Shown: positions 46,017 through 55,328, numbered from the stretch's first letter. The stretch is 64,000 nt of DNA from Candidatus Kuenenia stuttgartensis (GCA_945891385.1 CAMDDJ010000006.1:21877-85876), one strand, 5' to 3'. The notes: a model not told the origin generated them from the letters alone. Translations and numbers: made by a program.

Positions 46017-48071
46017 ATGATCATCTCCGCCGCCTGGCTCGCCGATTACGTGCAGGTTCCCACGACGACCGCGCGGCTCGTCGACCGCCTGGCGTTGGCG
46101 GGGCTGAACCATGAGGCCACCACCCGCGTCGGTGACGACGAAGCGATCGAACTCGAGGTGACGAGCAACCGGCCGGACTGCCTGGGGCACATCGGCGTCG
46201 CCCGTGAAGTGGCCGTCTTGCTCGGGCGGCCGCTGGCGGTGCCCGACCCGAGGCCGCTCGAGGGCGGCTCCGCCGCAGACGGCCGTGTCGCAGTACGGAT
46301 CGAGTCGGCCGACCTCTGCCCCTTCTACTCGGCCCGGGTCATTCGCGGCGTACGGGTAGGCCCAAGTCCCGGCTGGCTGGTCGACCGGCTCCGGACCGTG
46401 GGCGTGGCCAGCGTCAACAACGTGGTCGACGTCTCGAACTACGTCATGCTCGAGTCGGGCCAGCCGCTCCACACCTTCGACCTGGCCAAACTCCGAGGCG
46501 GCACGATCGTGGTCCGCCGGGCCCGGCCGGCCGAGCCGTTCTCTGCCATCAATCACAAGACCTACTCGCTCGACGAGCGCATGTGCGTGATCGCCGATGC
46601 CGAGGGGCCGGTCGCTCTGGCCGGCGTGATGGGAAGCGCCGAGAGTGAAATCTCCGCCGAAACGGTCGACGTGCTGATCGAGTCGGCCCAATTCGCACCG
46701 CTGCCAGTGCGTGCAGCGGCCCGCAGCCTCGTGCTCGCCAGCAGCTCGTCCTATCGCTTCGAGCGGGGCCCCGATCCGGCGATGGTAGACTGGGCCAGCC
46801 GGCGGGCCGCGGCGCTTATCCTGGAACTCGCCGGCGGCGTGCTCGACCAAGGAGTCGTCACTGCCGGAGAACTGGCATGCACACCGGCCGTGATTCCACT
46901 CTCTGGGGAGCGGGTTGGCGAGGTGCTTGGGGTCGATGTCCCCGCCGAGAGGCAGCGAACCATTCTCTTCGCTCTGGGTTTCACGCCCGAGTCGGCCACG
47001 TGCCACCGTTGGCGAGCCCCGACCTGGCGGCGGGACTGTTCGCGGGAGATCGACCTCGTCGAGGAGATCGTGCGGATCGAGGGCTACGAGCAGGTGCCGG
47101 AGGATGTTCCGATCACCGCAAGGACGGTCGAGCTCTCCCCCCGCGAACGTTCGGTGCGGGCGGTGGGGGAACTGCTGGTGGGCCTCGGTTTCTGTGAGGC
47201 GATGACCCGGAGCGTGGTCGACCGATCGCTTGCGGAATCAGCCAGCCCCTGGGGCGACGCCGTCCCACTCGTGATCTCGCCACCGCTGGTCCGGGGCGCC
47301 GATCAGCTCCGCCGCAGCCTGCTTCCGAGCCTGCTGGAGGCCCGCGGGGGCAACGTTGCCATCGGTGTTTCAGACGCCGATCTTTTCGAGATTGCTCGGG
47401 CCTATTTGAAGCGATCAGGCGATCCGCCGGCCGGCGACGGCCCCGTCGAAGAGCCGCTCCTTGTCGGCCTCGTGGCGGGCGGCGATTATTTCCGTGGCAA
47501 GGGCCTGACCGACGCGATCGTAACGCGGCTCGGCGGCACGGTCGCCGACGACGGGCTCGCGTATCGCCGCTACGAGAGCGATCTCTTCGTCGCCGGCCGG
47601 GCGGCCGAGATCCTTCGCGAAGCACCGGGCCGTCCGGCCCACCGCGTGGGAGTGGTCGGCGAAGTGTCGCCAGCGGCCCGAAAGCGATTCGGGCTTGGTG
47701 AGGCCGCGGTCACCGCCGCCGAAGTTCGGCTCGACCTGCTGCTCGACCTCGTGTCCCGGGAGCGGCGGCTCGTGCGGCCACCGGAGTTTCCTGCCGTCGA
47801 GCGAGATCTCAACATCGTGATGCACGAGGAGGTAACCTGGGGGCAGCTGGAAGCGGCGATCCGAATCGCGGCTGGCGAGATGCTCGAAGGCTGCCGGGTG
47901 ACGGAAATCTGGCGGGATGCCGAGCGGCTGGGCCCTGACCGAAAGAGCCTCGTCGTGGCCCTGAGGCTTCGGAGCGGATCCGGCACGCTGACCGGCGACG
48001 AAGCCGCCGAACTGGTCGCCCGAATCGTGGCCGAATGCGGCCGCCGCTGCGGGGCGACGCTCCGCGGCTGA
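46017..48071 (+). CDS. pheT: Phenylalanine-tRNA ligase, beta subunit, lacking the EMAPII-like domain
   Basis: A 684-aa subunit. It starts MIISAAWLADYVQVPTTTAR and runs LVDRLALAGLNHEATTRVGD directly into LEVTSNRPDCLGHIGVAREV, the B3/B4-type core. The usual tRNA-binding (EMAPII/OB) domain of about 110 residues between these is missing, which accounts for the length (E. coli about 795). Further blocks are PLHTFDLAKLRGGTIVVRRA, CSREIDLVEEIVRIEGYEQV and the C-terminal ferredoxin-like anticodon domain (PPEFPAVERDLNIVMHEEVT to LTGDEAAELVARIVAECGRR). The reading frame is continuous across the join, so this looks like a natural short form. Confidence 0.9.
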   Translation: MIISAAWLADYVQVPTTTARLVDRLALAGLNHEATTRVGDDEAIELEVTSNRPDCLGHIGVAREVAVLLGRPLAVPDPRPLEGGSAADGRVAVRIESADLCPFYSARVIRGVRVGPSPGWLVDRLRTVGVASVNNVVDVSNYVMLESGQPLHTFDLAKLRGGTIVVRRARPAEPFSAINHKTYSLDERMCVIADAEGPVALAGVMGSAESEISAETVDVLIESAQFAPLPVRAAARSLVLASSSSYRFERGPDPAMVDWASRRAAALILELAGGVLDQGVVTAGELACTPAVIPLSGERVGEVLGVDVPAERQRTILFALGFTPESATCHRWRAPTWRRDCSREIDLVEEIVRIEGYEQVPEDVPITARTVELSPRERSVRAVGELLVGLGFCEAMTRSVVDRSLAESASPWGDAVPLVISPPLVRGADQLRRSLLPSLLEARGGNVAIGVSDADLFEIARAYLKRSGDPPAGDGPVEEPLLVGLVAGGDYFRGKGLTDAIVTRLGGTVADDGLAYRRYESDLFVAGRAAEILREAPGRPAHRVGVVGEVSPAARKRFGLGEAAVTAAEVRLDLLLDLVSRERRLVRPPEFPAVERDLNIVMHEEVTWGQLEAAIRIAAGEMLEGCRVTEIWRDAERLGPDRKSLVVALRLRSGSGTLTGDEAAELVARIVAECGRRCGATLRG

Positions 48072-48072
48072 C

Positions 48073-48298
48073 GCGAGCGTTCGCCGATCACCGAGCCTCA
48101 TGTCCACTCTGCCGCACCGGCTCGGGGACGGCAAAAGTCGCGTCGCGGTCGAGGATACGCCCCGATTGCTCCGCGAGCGTTCGCCGATCACCGAGCCTCA
48201 TGTCCACTCTCCTGCACCGGCTCGGGGACGGCAAAAGTCGCGTCGCGGGCGAGGATACGCCCCGATTGCTCCGCGAGCGTTCGCCGATCCCCGAGCCT
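48073..48298 (+). repeat. Family C tandem array, 100-bp period (copies 1 and 2)
   Basis: GCGAGCGTTCGCCGATCACC at 48073, 48173 and 48273 marks an exact 100-nt period. Full family C cores run from about 48118 to 48198 and from 48217 to 48298, each with GGCTCGGGGACGGC on the left and GCCGATCNCCGAGCC on the right as inverted ends. GGATACGCCC sits in the loop. It starts 2 nt after the pheT stop. Confidence 0.88.
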
Positions 48299-48341
48299 CC
48301 GATGTCGGGCGAATTCACGATCGCGGGCCGTCTCCCACAGA

Positions 48342-50966
48342 TTACCGATCGTCGTAGACCCTCGTGATCTCTTCCTTGGTGATCGGCGATGGATGGTCTT
48401 CGCTGACCAGCTGCACCTGAACCCGCTGGTCGCCGGCGCGGCGGCCCCGGGCCCGCACCCGATAGACGGCCTCCTCACCGGGCCCGAGCTTGGCCAGCGG
48501 CTCGAACTCCACGGCCAGGTTTTCAACCCGGTGCCCGCCGGGGCCGCTTGCCTCGACGGGCTCGAGATCCCCGAGCAACGTCGCCGCCACCCGCACGCCG
48601 CTGGCCGCCTTCGTGCCGTCGTTCGAGACCCGGATCACATATTCGGTCAGCCCCTCGACCTCGATCGGATCCTCGCTGTCGACCACCTGAAACGAGATCG
48701 CTGCCAGGCCCTCAACCTGACAGAGGTGATCGACCTGGGCGGAGGGGCCGTCGGTACTACGCGCGGCGGCGGTGATCCGCTGCGGCCCCGGCTGCACCGG
48801 CATGATCACGGCCTCGACGGTGCCGGTTTCACCCGCTGGCAGTTCCTCGAGGTTCCAGAGCACGCGATGGGTCCGCTCGTCGTGCCAGCCGGCGTTGTTC
48901 GCCCGCACAAACCTCATACCCGGAGGAAGTTGGACGGCGAGTTCCACGGCCCGGGCGCTCGCCGTGCCGGCGTTGACCAGAGCGATCCGGCAGGTGGCAG
49001 GCCGCTGGAGAAATCGCCGGGCAGGCATGTCGATCGCCAATTCGATCGTTGGAGCGGTCACCTCGAGCGGCACCTGCAGCAGTTCCTCGATGCCTCCGTC
49101 CGCCCGGGCGATGAGCCGGGCAGGCTGGAGGCCGGGACCCCGGGTGCCCAACACGAGATCGATCGTCTTCGATTCGCCTGGCCGAAGCTGGCCGACATCG
49201 AATTCGAGTTCACTGCCGGATCGATGCGAAACAGTCTCCGGCAGAAACGCCTCGAGCACGACGCCCGTCGCCGTACCCGACCCAGGATTCGAGATCGTCA
49301 GGGCCACCTGCATGTCGTGGCCGATGCGAACCGGCTCGGGCTCCGCACAATCGATCGCCAGGGCCGGTTTCGTCGAGCGGGATCGAAGGGTGGCGTCGGC
49401 CCGAAAACTCACGCTCGCAATGCTGCCGATCTCGCCCTCCTCCTCCGGCATGAGCTCCATCAGCACCCGCACCTCGCCGCCGGGAGGCAGCACGCCGAGG
49501 GTCCAGAGGAGATCGCCAGCGGCATCGGGCTGATCAACGATTGGAGCGGCGGGTGGTGTCGTAGCGATCAGCGAGGTGCCGCGGGGCACGGCATCGCGGA
49601 GTTGGATGTCGTGGGCCGTGGCACTGCCGACGTTCCGCACGAGGATCTCGTACCGCGCCGGCTTGCCTACCTGAATCTCCTTGGGCCCGCGTTTTTCGAC
49701 GGCCAGTTGGGGCGTCTGCACGCCCTCGAGCTGGAGCGGGCCGGGCACGCCCTGCCCTGTCAGGCCAGCAGCCGGCCTCGGCTCACGCCCGGCGCCCGGC
49801 GCCGAAGCTACCTGGTCAGGCAGCCTGCCGGCCGGCGTGCCGAAATCGCTGCCAAAGCCGCCCCCAGGTGCCGGGCCGAGCGGAGGCGCGGCGGCAAACG
49901 GCATCGCCGTTGGAACTACGGGAGCCGCCACCGGCTCGTCCACCGTCGCTGTCACGGCCGCGATCGGAGCCCGGCCCATACGGTCCGCAGGCTCCGGGCT
50001 ACCGTCGGGGGCGGGGGACACTCGCGCCGCGGCGGCCGCAGGCGCGGGCACCCTGGTAAACGGATTGGCTGGGATGTCAGCGGGTGGCAGATCCGATGCC
50101 GCGACCGAGCGGGCTGCGACATCCCCGGCGGCGGCCGAGGTTTCGACAGCACCGGCTTCAGCGAGGACAGCTGCTGGGACATCGGCCTCGCTGGCCGGCT
50201 GAGGCTCGGGCGACCCACCACGATCGGACGGCGTGGCCGGCGGCGGAGCGGAGGATGAGAACGCGGGCTCAAAAGCGGGCGGGGCAACATCGGATTCGGA
50301 GGCGAGGCGAGTCGGCGTTTCCGTCACGGTCGGCGTCCCTGAATCGGTCGGCACGTCATGCGGAGGCTCGGTCTCGAGCTCCGGCTCTGCTGCAGGCTTC
50401 AACGAGGCCGTCGGCAGCCCGTCGGCCGCGGAGAGGCCGTTCGGCAGGGGCTCGGCACGCGGTGGAGCGACCGCCGCTGGAGCATCGCTGGCGGCGTGCG
50501 AGTCGAGCGGCGGCAGGTCGGTGGAGGCAAACCGCGAGGGACTGGCCAGGGTTTCGCTGACCGGCGGCGCCTCATGCGACACCATCCGTTCGGCATAGCG
50601 ATCGGCAGCGTGAACCGAGGGCTGCGCGAACCGCTGAGGCGGCGGTGGCAGGTCGGCCGCCTGGAAATCGGCATCGGGTTCCGCCGACCAGCGGGCGGGG
50701 GGCATCGGTGGGTCGATCACCTCCGTCGGAACCGGTTCGGAAGCGACCGGGGCGGCGACGGCCACGGCCGGCGTCGGCTCGTGATCATGGGCCGGATGGC
50801 GAGTCCGGCCGATGCCCAGACCGAAGACGAGCCCGAAACCGACGAGCCCGCTGACGACCGCGCCAGCGATGACCGGCCAGGTGGAGGGTCTTGGTGGAAC
50901 GACGAGGCTCTGCCGAGACGAACGCGGCGGGTCTGCCGCCGGCTGCTGCTGGGTCGCATCTGACAT
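48342..50966 (-). CDS. Large envelope protein with DUF11 repeats
   Basis: An 874-aa protein. Start ATG at 50966; a cytoplasmic segment, then one membrane helix at about 35-55 (WPVIAGAVVSGLVGFGLVFG). Residues 70-430 are Ala/Pro/Glu-rich low complexity. From about 460 the chain has repeated DUF11/Ig-like units: KPARYEILVRNVGSATAHDI, QLRDAVPRGTSLIATTPP, DMQVALTISNPGSGTATGVV, RPATCRIALVNAGTASARAV, and NDGTKAASGVRVAATLLGDL. The repeat units are typical of secreted planctomycete DUF11 proteins. It converges on pheT. Function unknown, but the domain recurs in the gene at 6486-7868. Confidence 0.72.
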   Translation of the reverse strand: MSDATQQQPAADPPRSSRQSLVVPPRPSTWPVIAGAVVSGLVGFGLVFGLGIGRTRHPAHDHEPTPAVAVAAPVASEPVPTEVIDPPMPPARWSAEPDADFQAADLPPPPQRFAQPSVHAADRYAERMVSHEAPPVSETLASPSRFASTDLPPLDSHAASDAPAAVAPPRAEPLPNGLSAADGLPTASLKPAAEPELETEPPHDVPTDSGTPTVTETPTRLASESDVAPPAFEPAFSSSAPPPATPSDRGGSPEPQPASEADVPAAVLAEAGAVETSAAAGDVAARSVAASDLPPADIPANPFTRVPAPAAAAARVSPAPDGSPEPADRMGRAPIAAVTATVDEPVAAPVVPTAMPFAAAPPLGPAPGGGFGSDFGTPAGRLPDQVASAPGAGREPRPAAGLTGQGVPGPLQLEGVQTPQLAVEKRGPKEIQVGKPARYEILVRNVGSATAHDIQLRDAVPRGTSLIATTPPAAPIVDQPDAAGDLLWTLGVLPPGGEVRVLMELMPEEEGEIGSIASVSFRADATLRSRSTKPALAIDCAEPEPVRIGHDMQVALTISNPGSGTATGVVLEAFLPETVSHRSGSELEFDVGQLRPGESKTIDLVLGTRGPGLQPARLIARADGGIEELLQVPLEVTAPTIELAIDMPARRFLQRPATCRIALVNAGTASARAVELAVQLPPGMRFVRANNAGWHDERTHRVLWNLEELPAGETGTVEAVIMPVQPGPQRITAAARSTDGPSAQVDHLCQVEGLAAISFQVVDSEDPIEVEGLTEYVIRVSNDGTKAASGVRVAATLLGDLEPVEASGPGGHRVENLAVEFEPLAKLGPGEEAVYRVRARGRRAGDQRVQVQLVSEDHPSPITKEEITRVYDDR

Positions 50967-51326
50967 GGTGGTACCTGACGGTGTCGCCGGCGGAAGGCGG
51001 TCGAGTCTGCCGAGTCGAGGCGAGGAACTAGCACACCAAGTCGCCTGGCAGAAGGGCAGTCGGCCGCGGCCTGCGAACCTGGCGAACCCGGGCAAACTGA
51101 GCGGCAGCCTCGTTCTGATTCGGCCGTTCGTGCGGCCCGAGCTCGGCGCCGCTGCACCCCGTCGGAATCAACTCTGGCGCCCCGGCTCGGGGGCGGCAAA
51201 AGTCGCGTCGCGGGCGAGGATACGCCCCGATTGCTCCGCGAGCGTTCGCCGACCCCTCGCCTTCCCCTTGCGGAGTTTTCGGCGAAACAGGCTTGCTGCC
51301 GCAGGAAGCGGCGGAGCGATCCGCGA
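50967..51326. other. Intergenic region with one family C repeat
   Basis: These 360 bases lie between the formyltransferase gene (its 3' side) and the start of the DUF11 gene, both on the minus strand. The stretch holds a family C element (51182-51262) and the promoter region of the DUF11 gene. I see no other gene or structure. Confidence 0.6.
51182..51262 (+). repeat. Family C repeat, copy 3
   Basis: CCGGCTCGGGGGCGGCAAAA starts the block and GCGAGCGTTCGCCGACCCCT ends it. GTCGCGTCGCGGGCGAGGAT and ACGCCCCGATTGCTCC between are identical to copy 2. A single copy on the 3' side of the formyltransferase. Confidence 0.88.
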
Positions 51327-52226
51327 TCAGACCGCTTCCGCACTCAGCACGTCGTGGAGCCGGAAATGAAACTTCCCCAGCTTGCCGCCGTAGTGCCCGG
51401 CTGCGACCTCCAGGATTCCCGCGCCGGCGGCGGCCCGGATGCCGGCGGCCATCGCCTGGGCGACGGCCGCCTCGTGTTCACCGTCGATCACGACCTCGAT
51501 GCAGGCCGCGGCATCGGGGTGGAGTTCAGTCGCGACCCGGCCGACGAGGGCCGGGCAGAAGGTTTCGTTGGTGCTGGCCCGGAGGGCCGAGTACGACGAG
51601 CCGACCTTGCTTCCGGAGCGGACGGCGCCGCCCGGGAAAGGCGTGATCACCCCCGGGAGTTGTGCGATCGCCGTCACGCCGCGGCGCACGGCAGCGAGCG
51701 CCGCTTCGAGGGTTTCACCCTGAACGAGGAAGTTACCGCCCCCCACCCCCTTCTCGACGCCTGCGGACTCGGCGATGAAAAACTCGCCGTCCATAACGGG
51801 CACCCGCCAGTATTTCTGCCCGCCCAGAGTCCGTGACTTCTCGTAGCCGTCGCCGAAAAACCGGACGTGTCCGCCGAGCGGCACCCGCTCCGCGGCCGAC
51901 GGAAGCCCGTCGAACACGGCCGTCGTGGGGCAGGTCAGGAGACACTGGGCGGTGCGGTTCGCAACAGCCCGGGCCAGCGCCTCGGTCGAGAAGGCGAACA
52001 GCATCACGGCGGCGCCGGGCCGGCCGTCGGCGCTTTCCCCGGCCGGGATGAGTCGCTCAAGCCCGACCTCGGCGTCACAGCCGATCACGCTCGTGCCGTA
52101 GCCGGCTACCGACTGGATCGCGGCGGTGAGCCAATGGTCATCGTGGGCCGTGACGATCAGCCGGGCGAACCGCAACCGGAACGCTTCAGCGAAGGTGTCG
52201 GCGATGTGGGTGGAGCCGATATACAT
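51327..52226 (-). CDS. ftr: Formylmethanofuran:H4MPT formyltransferase
   Basis: A 299-aa protein. YIGSTHIADTFAEAFRLRFA at the N-terminus, LLTCPTTAVFDGLPSAAERV, LGGHVRFFGDGYEKSRTLGG, KYWRVPVMDGEFFIAESAGV, EKGVGGGNFLVQGETLEAAL, LPGVITPFPGGAVRSGSKVG and AAGHYGGKLGKFHFRLHDVL are strong Ftr/FhcD matches. It transfers a formyl group between the methanofuran-type carrier and H4MPT. The mfn-like genes at 26-28.7 kb would make that carrier. Its usual partners (fhcABC, mch, mtdB, fae) are not in the window. It diverges from the 804-aa gene. Confidence 0.93.
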   Translation of the reverse strand: MYIGSTHIADTFAEAFRLRFARLIVTAHDDHWLTAAIQSVAGYGTSVIGCDAEVGLERLIPAGESADGRPGAAVMLFAFSTEALARAVANRTAQCLLTCPTTAVFDGLPSAAERVPLGGHVRFFGDGYEKSRTLGGQKYWRVPVMDGEFFIAESAGVEKGVGGGNFLVQGETLEAALAAVRRGVTAIAQLPGVITPFPGGAVRSGSKVGSSYSALRASTNETFCPALVGRVATELHPDAAACIEVVIDGEHEAAVAQAMAAGIRAAAGAGILEVAAGHYGGKLGKFHFRLHDVLSAEAV

Positions 52227-52472
52227 CCGAATTCAAAATCCTTGCGAGATTCTTGCAGTCGGGATCCTTCCAAGCCCGCCCAGCGGGCCCGCCGAGACCG
52301 CGGTATCCGCCGGTACTGCCGATCGCATATCCTAATGATCCTGGGGCAACGCCCTCACGGCCTTGCCACGATGGTCGACCGCGGGAAACCCCACCTGGTT
52401 CCCGAGTCGCCAGTCGCTGCTTCGCGCGGCGGCGGATCACTCGCTACCACGACCCCTGCGGAGAAGCCTCCC

Positions 52473-54887
52473 ATGCTGAGCGTGTTCTTCCCTCTTGTCA
52501 TCCGTCTGCACCGGCTGGGCGGGCGGCAGATCTGCTCGCCAGCGAGCCTGGCCGCCGTAATGTTGGCCGGGGTGCTCCCGACCGCGACGCTGGTGCCACA
52601 GGTTTCGGCCGCCACGCCGGCAGCCTTGGCCGGTAGCGGCGTGGCCACGGCACCTGCCGACGCGGCCTTCTTTTCGGCCTCGCTCCGACTGCGACAGCAA
52701 TACGACCGGATCGTCGGCAGCAAGGCGTATGCAGCCCTGCGGGCACTGCCCGGCGTGCAACGAGCCCTGGCCTCGTGGGAAGAGCAGCGGGAGATGCCGG
52801 GCAGCCCCGTTTCGATGTTCCTCACGTTTCTGGAACTCCCCGAGAACGAACAGGCAGCCGAACTGCTCGCCGACATGGTGGCCAACGACACCTTCGTCTA
52901 CGGCACCGACTCCTGGGTCAATGTTGCCCGGTTGATTCGCCTGGTGCAGCGGGCCCAGCAGACGGCCTCGCTGCTGGAAGGGGCGACCAGCGGCGGGTTC
53001 CTCGAAATCGAAGAGTTCGAGATGATCGAGGACAACGATGCCGAAGCGGCGATCCGGCGGCCGCTCGTCATTCCGGTGCGGCGGCAGGTCGAACTCGACC
53101 TCGAGATGCCGGTCGGCCAAGGCCAGCGGGCCGCGATCGTCAGGGAACTGGCGGCCAATCCCGACCTGATCACGGTGCCCGACGTCGTCTGGGGCTTCAA
53201 GACCACAAAAAAGGACATCGCCACCTTCCAGATCAAACGGCTCGAGGTGCTCGCCAAGATGCTCGTCGACGTCAACCCCGCCCTGACCGGAGCGCTCGCC
53301 CGCCGGGCCATCCCCGGCGGGGAACTCGTGACGCTCACGCTCGATGGCGACCTGTTGCCCTGGGATGACCTCCTCGCGGAACTCGTGCGGGAGGAGGAGG
53401 GTGACGATTCGCCTTTCATGGCCGATGCCAAAAAGGTGATCGACCGAGCCCGGAAGCTCGACCTCGTGATTGCGATCGGCCTCGTCGGCGACCGACTGAT
53501 TCTCTCGCTCGGGGATTCGGTCGACCACCTCGAGCAACTCGTCACCACGACGGGCCAGGGCAAGTCGCTGCTCGACACCGCTCCCTTCGCGCCGCTGCTC
53601 GACCATGCCGCCAAACCGCTGACCGGCATCTCGTTCATGAGCCAACCGCTCGTCGCTGCGCTGGCGGCTTCGGCCAGCGATCTTGATCCGCTGCTCGAAA
53701 ACCTGGACGCAGCGGCCGAGGCTGGGGGCTTCTCCGATCAGGCGGCCACCGACGCCAAAGCCTGGCTCGAGCGTGCCAAGAAAACCTACGGCGAGGTGCT
53801 CCCGGAGCCCGGTGCCTGGACTGCCTTTTCTTTTCTCGCCGACCAGGGCTACGAGGGGTACGTCTGGGACTGGTCGAAGAACCAGCCCGTGGACGGTGGC
53901 CAGCGACTCGACCTGCTCGACCACGTGGGCGGCCACCCGTTGGCGGCGGTCGTGGGCCGACTCGCCTATGCGCCCGGCACCGCCGCCACACTCGGCGGTC
54001 TCCTCCGCGACGGCTGGAAGTTGCTGGCCAATTATGGCAGGCAGCAGATGGACGAGGAGGAACGGAAAAATTTCGACCGTTTCACAGAGCAGATCGCGCC
54101 CTTGGGTGGCCGGCTGCTCGACACGATCGGCCAGAAGTTCGTTGCTTCGCTCGCCGACGGCCAGATCGGCCTCGTCCTCGACGGTCAGGCGACGACGCGA
54201 AAGCTCCACCCGGACCTGCCTCAGGCCGCCGAACCGCTGCCGATCATCGAGCCGGCCATCCTGCTGCCGCTGGCGGATCGCAAACTATTCATCGATGGAC
54301 TCAACGACGTGTTCGAGATCCTCGACGAAGTCGTCGTGCGGCTCCGGAAGCTCGAGCCTGACTCGATCCCGGCCGGCTACGAGATCCCCGCGCCAGTGAA
54401 GCAGAAGCTCGAACAAGGCACTGTCTGGGCCTTTCCGCTCGACAAGAGCGGCCTCGACGCCCAGATCCAGCCGGCGATCGTGGTCGGCGACGATCTCGCC
54501 GCTTTCACGCTCGTGCCGGGACAGGCCACGCGGCTGCTGACCAAACAGCCACTGGCCACGGCCAAGCAGCTGGCAGCATTCGACCAGCCCGCTGCCGGGG
54601 TGGCCGCGATCGAGTGGTCGCGGCTCGTCGATGCGCTCGAGCCCTGGCTCGTGTACCTGACCCGCTACGGTTCGGTCATGCAACGGGAGGGCGACGTCGA
54701 TCCGTCGCTCGAACTCACCGCCGGCACCGAGACACCGGAGGTCTCCGAGGCGCTCGAGCATGTCGACGTGGTTCTCGACGTGGCTCGCTGCCTCCGGGCC
54801 GCCGCCGCGACGACGATCACCAAAGACGGCGCCCTCGTGACCCACTGGCGAAACGAGATCCGCGACCTGGCACGACAGAATCGCTAG
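52473..54887 (+). CDS. Large secreted protein of unknown function
   Basis: An 804-aa protein. A signal-like N-terminus (SLAAVMLAGVLPTATLVPQV then SAATPAA) precedes a long Ala/Leu-rich, mixed alpha-beta body with no motif I can name. Recurrent blocks are FFSASLRLRQQYDRIVGSKA, FLTFLELPENEQAAELLADM, EFEMIEDNDAEAAIRRPLVI, KVIDRARKLDLVIAIGLVGD, LLDHVGGHPLAAVVGRLAYA and IGQKFVASLADGQIGLVLDG. The ATG at 52473 follows GGAG. This may be a planctomycete-specific family. It diverges from ftr; the 246-nt gap between them should hold both promoters. Confidence 0.6.
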   Translation: MLSVFFPLVIRLHRLGGRQICSPASLAAVMLAGVLPTATLVPQVSAATPAALAGSGVATAPADAAFFSASLRLRQQYDRIVGSKAYAALRALPGVQRALASWEEQREMPGSPVSMFLTFLELPENEQAAELLADMVANDTFVYGTDSWVNVARLIRLVQRAQQTASLLEGATSGGFLEIEEFEMIEDNDAEAAIRRPLVIPVRRQVELDLEMPVGQGQRAAIVRELAANPDLITVPDVVWGFKTTKKDIATFQIKRLEVLAKMLVDVNPALTGALARRAIPGGELVTLTLDGDLLPWDDLLAELVREEEGDDSPFMADAKKVIDRARKLDLVIAIGLVGDRLILSLGDSVDHLEQLVTTTGQGKSLLDTAPFAPLLDHAAKPLTGISFMSQPLVAALAASASDLDPLLENLDAAAEAGGFSDQAATDAKAWLERAKKTYGEVLPEPGAWTAFSFLADQGYEGYVWDWSKNQPVDGGQRLDLLDHVGGHPLAAVVGRLAYAPGTAATLGGLLRDGWKLLANYGRQQMDEEERKNFDRFTEQIAPLGGRLLDTIGQKFVASLADGQIGLVLDGQATTRKLHPDLPQAAEPLPIIEPAILLPLADRKLFIDGLNDVFEILDEVVVRLRKLEPDSIPAGYEIPAPVKQKLEQGTVWAFPLDKSGLDAQIQPAIVVGDDLAAFTLVPGQATRLLTKQPLATAKQLAAFDQPAAGVAAIEWSRLVDALEPWLVYLTRYGSVMQREGDVDPSLELTAGTETPEVSEALEHVDVVLDVARCLRAAAATTITKDGALVTHWRNEIRDLARQNR

Positions 54888-54935
54888 GGCGCGTCTGAGA
54901 TAGCTGTAGCGACGATTTGCATATTGAGCAGGGGA

Positions 54936-55013
54936 GGCGAGGGGTCGGCGAACGCTCGAGGAGCATAGGGGCGTATCCTCGCCCGCGACGAGACTTTTGC
55001 CGACCCCGAGCCG
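54936..55013 (-). repeat. Family C repeat, copy 4 (inverted)
   Basis: On the plus strand GGGGTCGGCGAACGCTCGAG begins and TTTTGCCGACCCCGAGCCGG ends it, the reverse complement of copies 1-3. It has a few substitutions (for example GAGGAGCATAGGGGCG for the usual GCGGAGCAATCGGGGCG). Confidence 0.85.
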
Positions 55014-55102
55014 GTGCTACGCATAACCCGGATGCGCTCTAGCCCCGGCGAAGGGAACCAGCCGCCGGCCGCACCTCAACGAGCACTTCGGAAAGGCCCC
55101 CC

Positions 55103-55305
55103 AGGTCGGGGTTGCCCGTGCCCCGAGAGCCGGCCTAGGAAACCAGCGCAGCCCGGAGGGCGAAGCGCTGTTTCCTCGGAGTGAGCGCAGGGCACGGGCA
55201 CCGATCCGCTGCAGGCGGATTGGTCGGCCCGAAGCGAACGTCCGGCGACGGGGCATGGGCAACCCCGACCCACCAGCGGACGTCGCTTCCGCCCCTTCCA
55301 TACGG
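55103..55305 (+). repeat. Family B palindromic element, copy 4
   Basis: Left repeat GGTCGGGGTTGCCCGTGCCCC and right repeat CGGGGCATGGGCAACCCCGACC (about 55248-55270) are near-perfect inverts. The inner CCTAGGAAAC and GTTTCCTCGG pair is present. Between the inner pair and the right end there is an insertion that includes GATCCGCTGCAGGCGGAT, itself a palindrome. CAACGAGCACTTCG upstream is shared with copy 1. Confidence 0.82.
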
Positions 55306-55328
55306 CCGCGAACGGCCGGTGCGAGGGC

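Larger units (their letters stand above)
54888..55328. other. Convergent intergenic region with family C and family B repeats
   Basis: This 441-nt gap between the 804-aa protein and ribD holds one family C element (minus orientation) followed by one family B element. It is the only place in the window where both families occur together. No gene is apparent. Confidence 0.75.

Noticed and set aside
48073..48298. 100-nt tandem repeat as a CRISPR array
   Set aside because: The whole unit repeats, including what would be the spacer; no cas genes.
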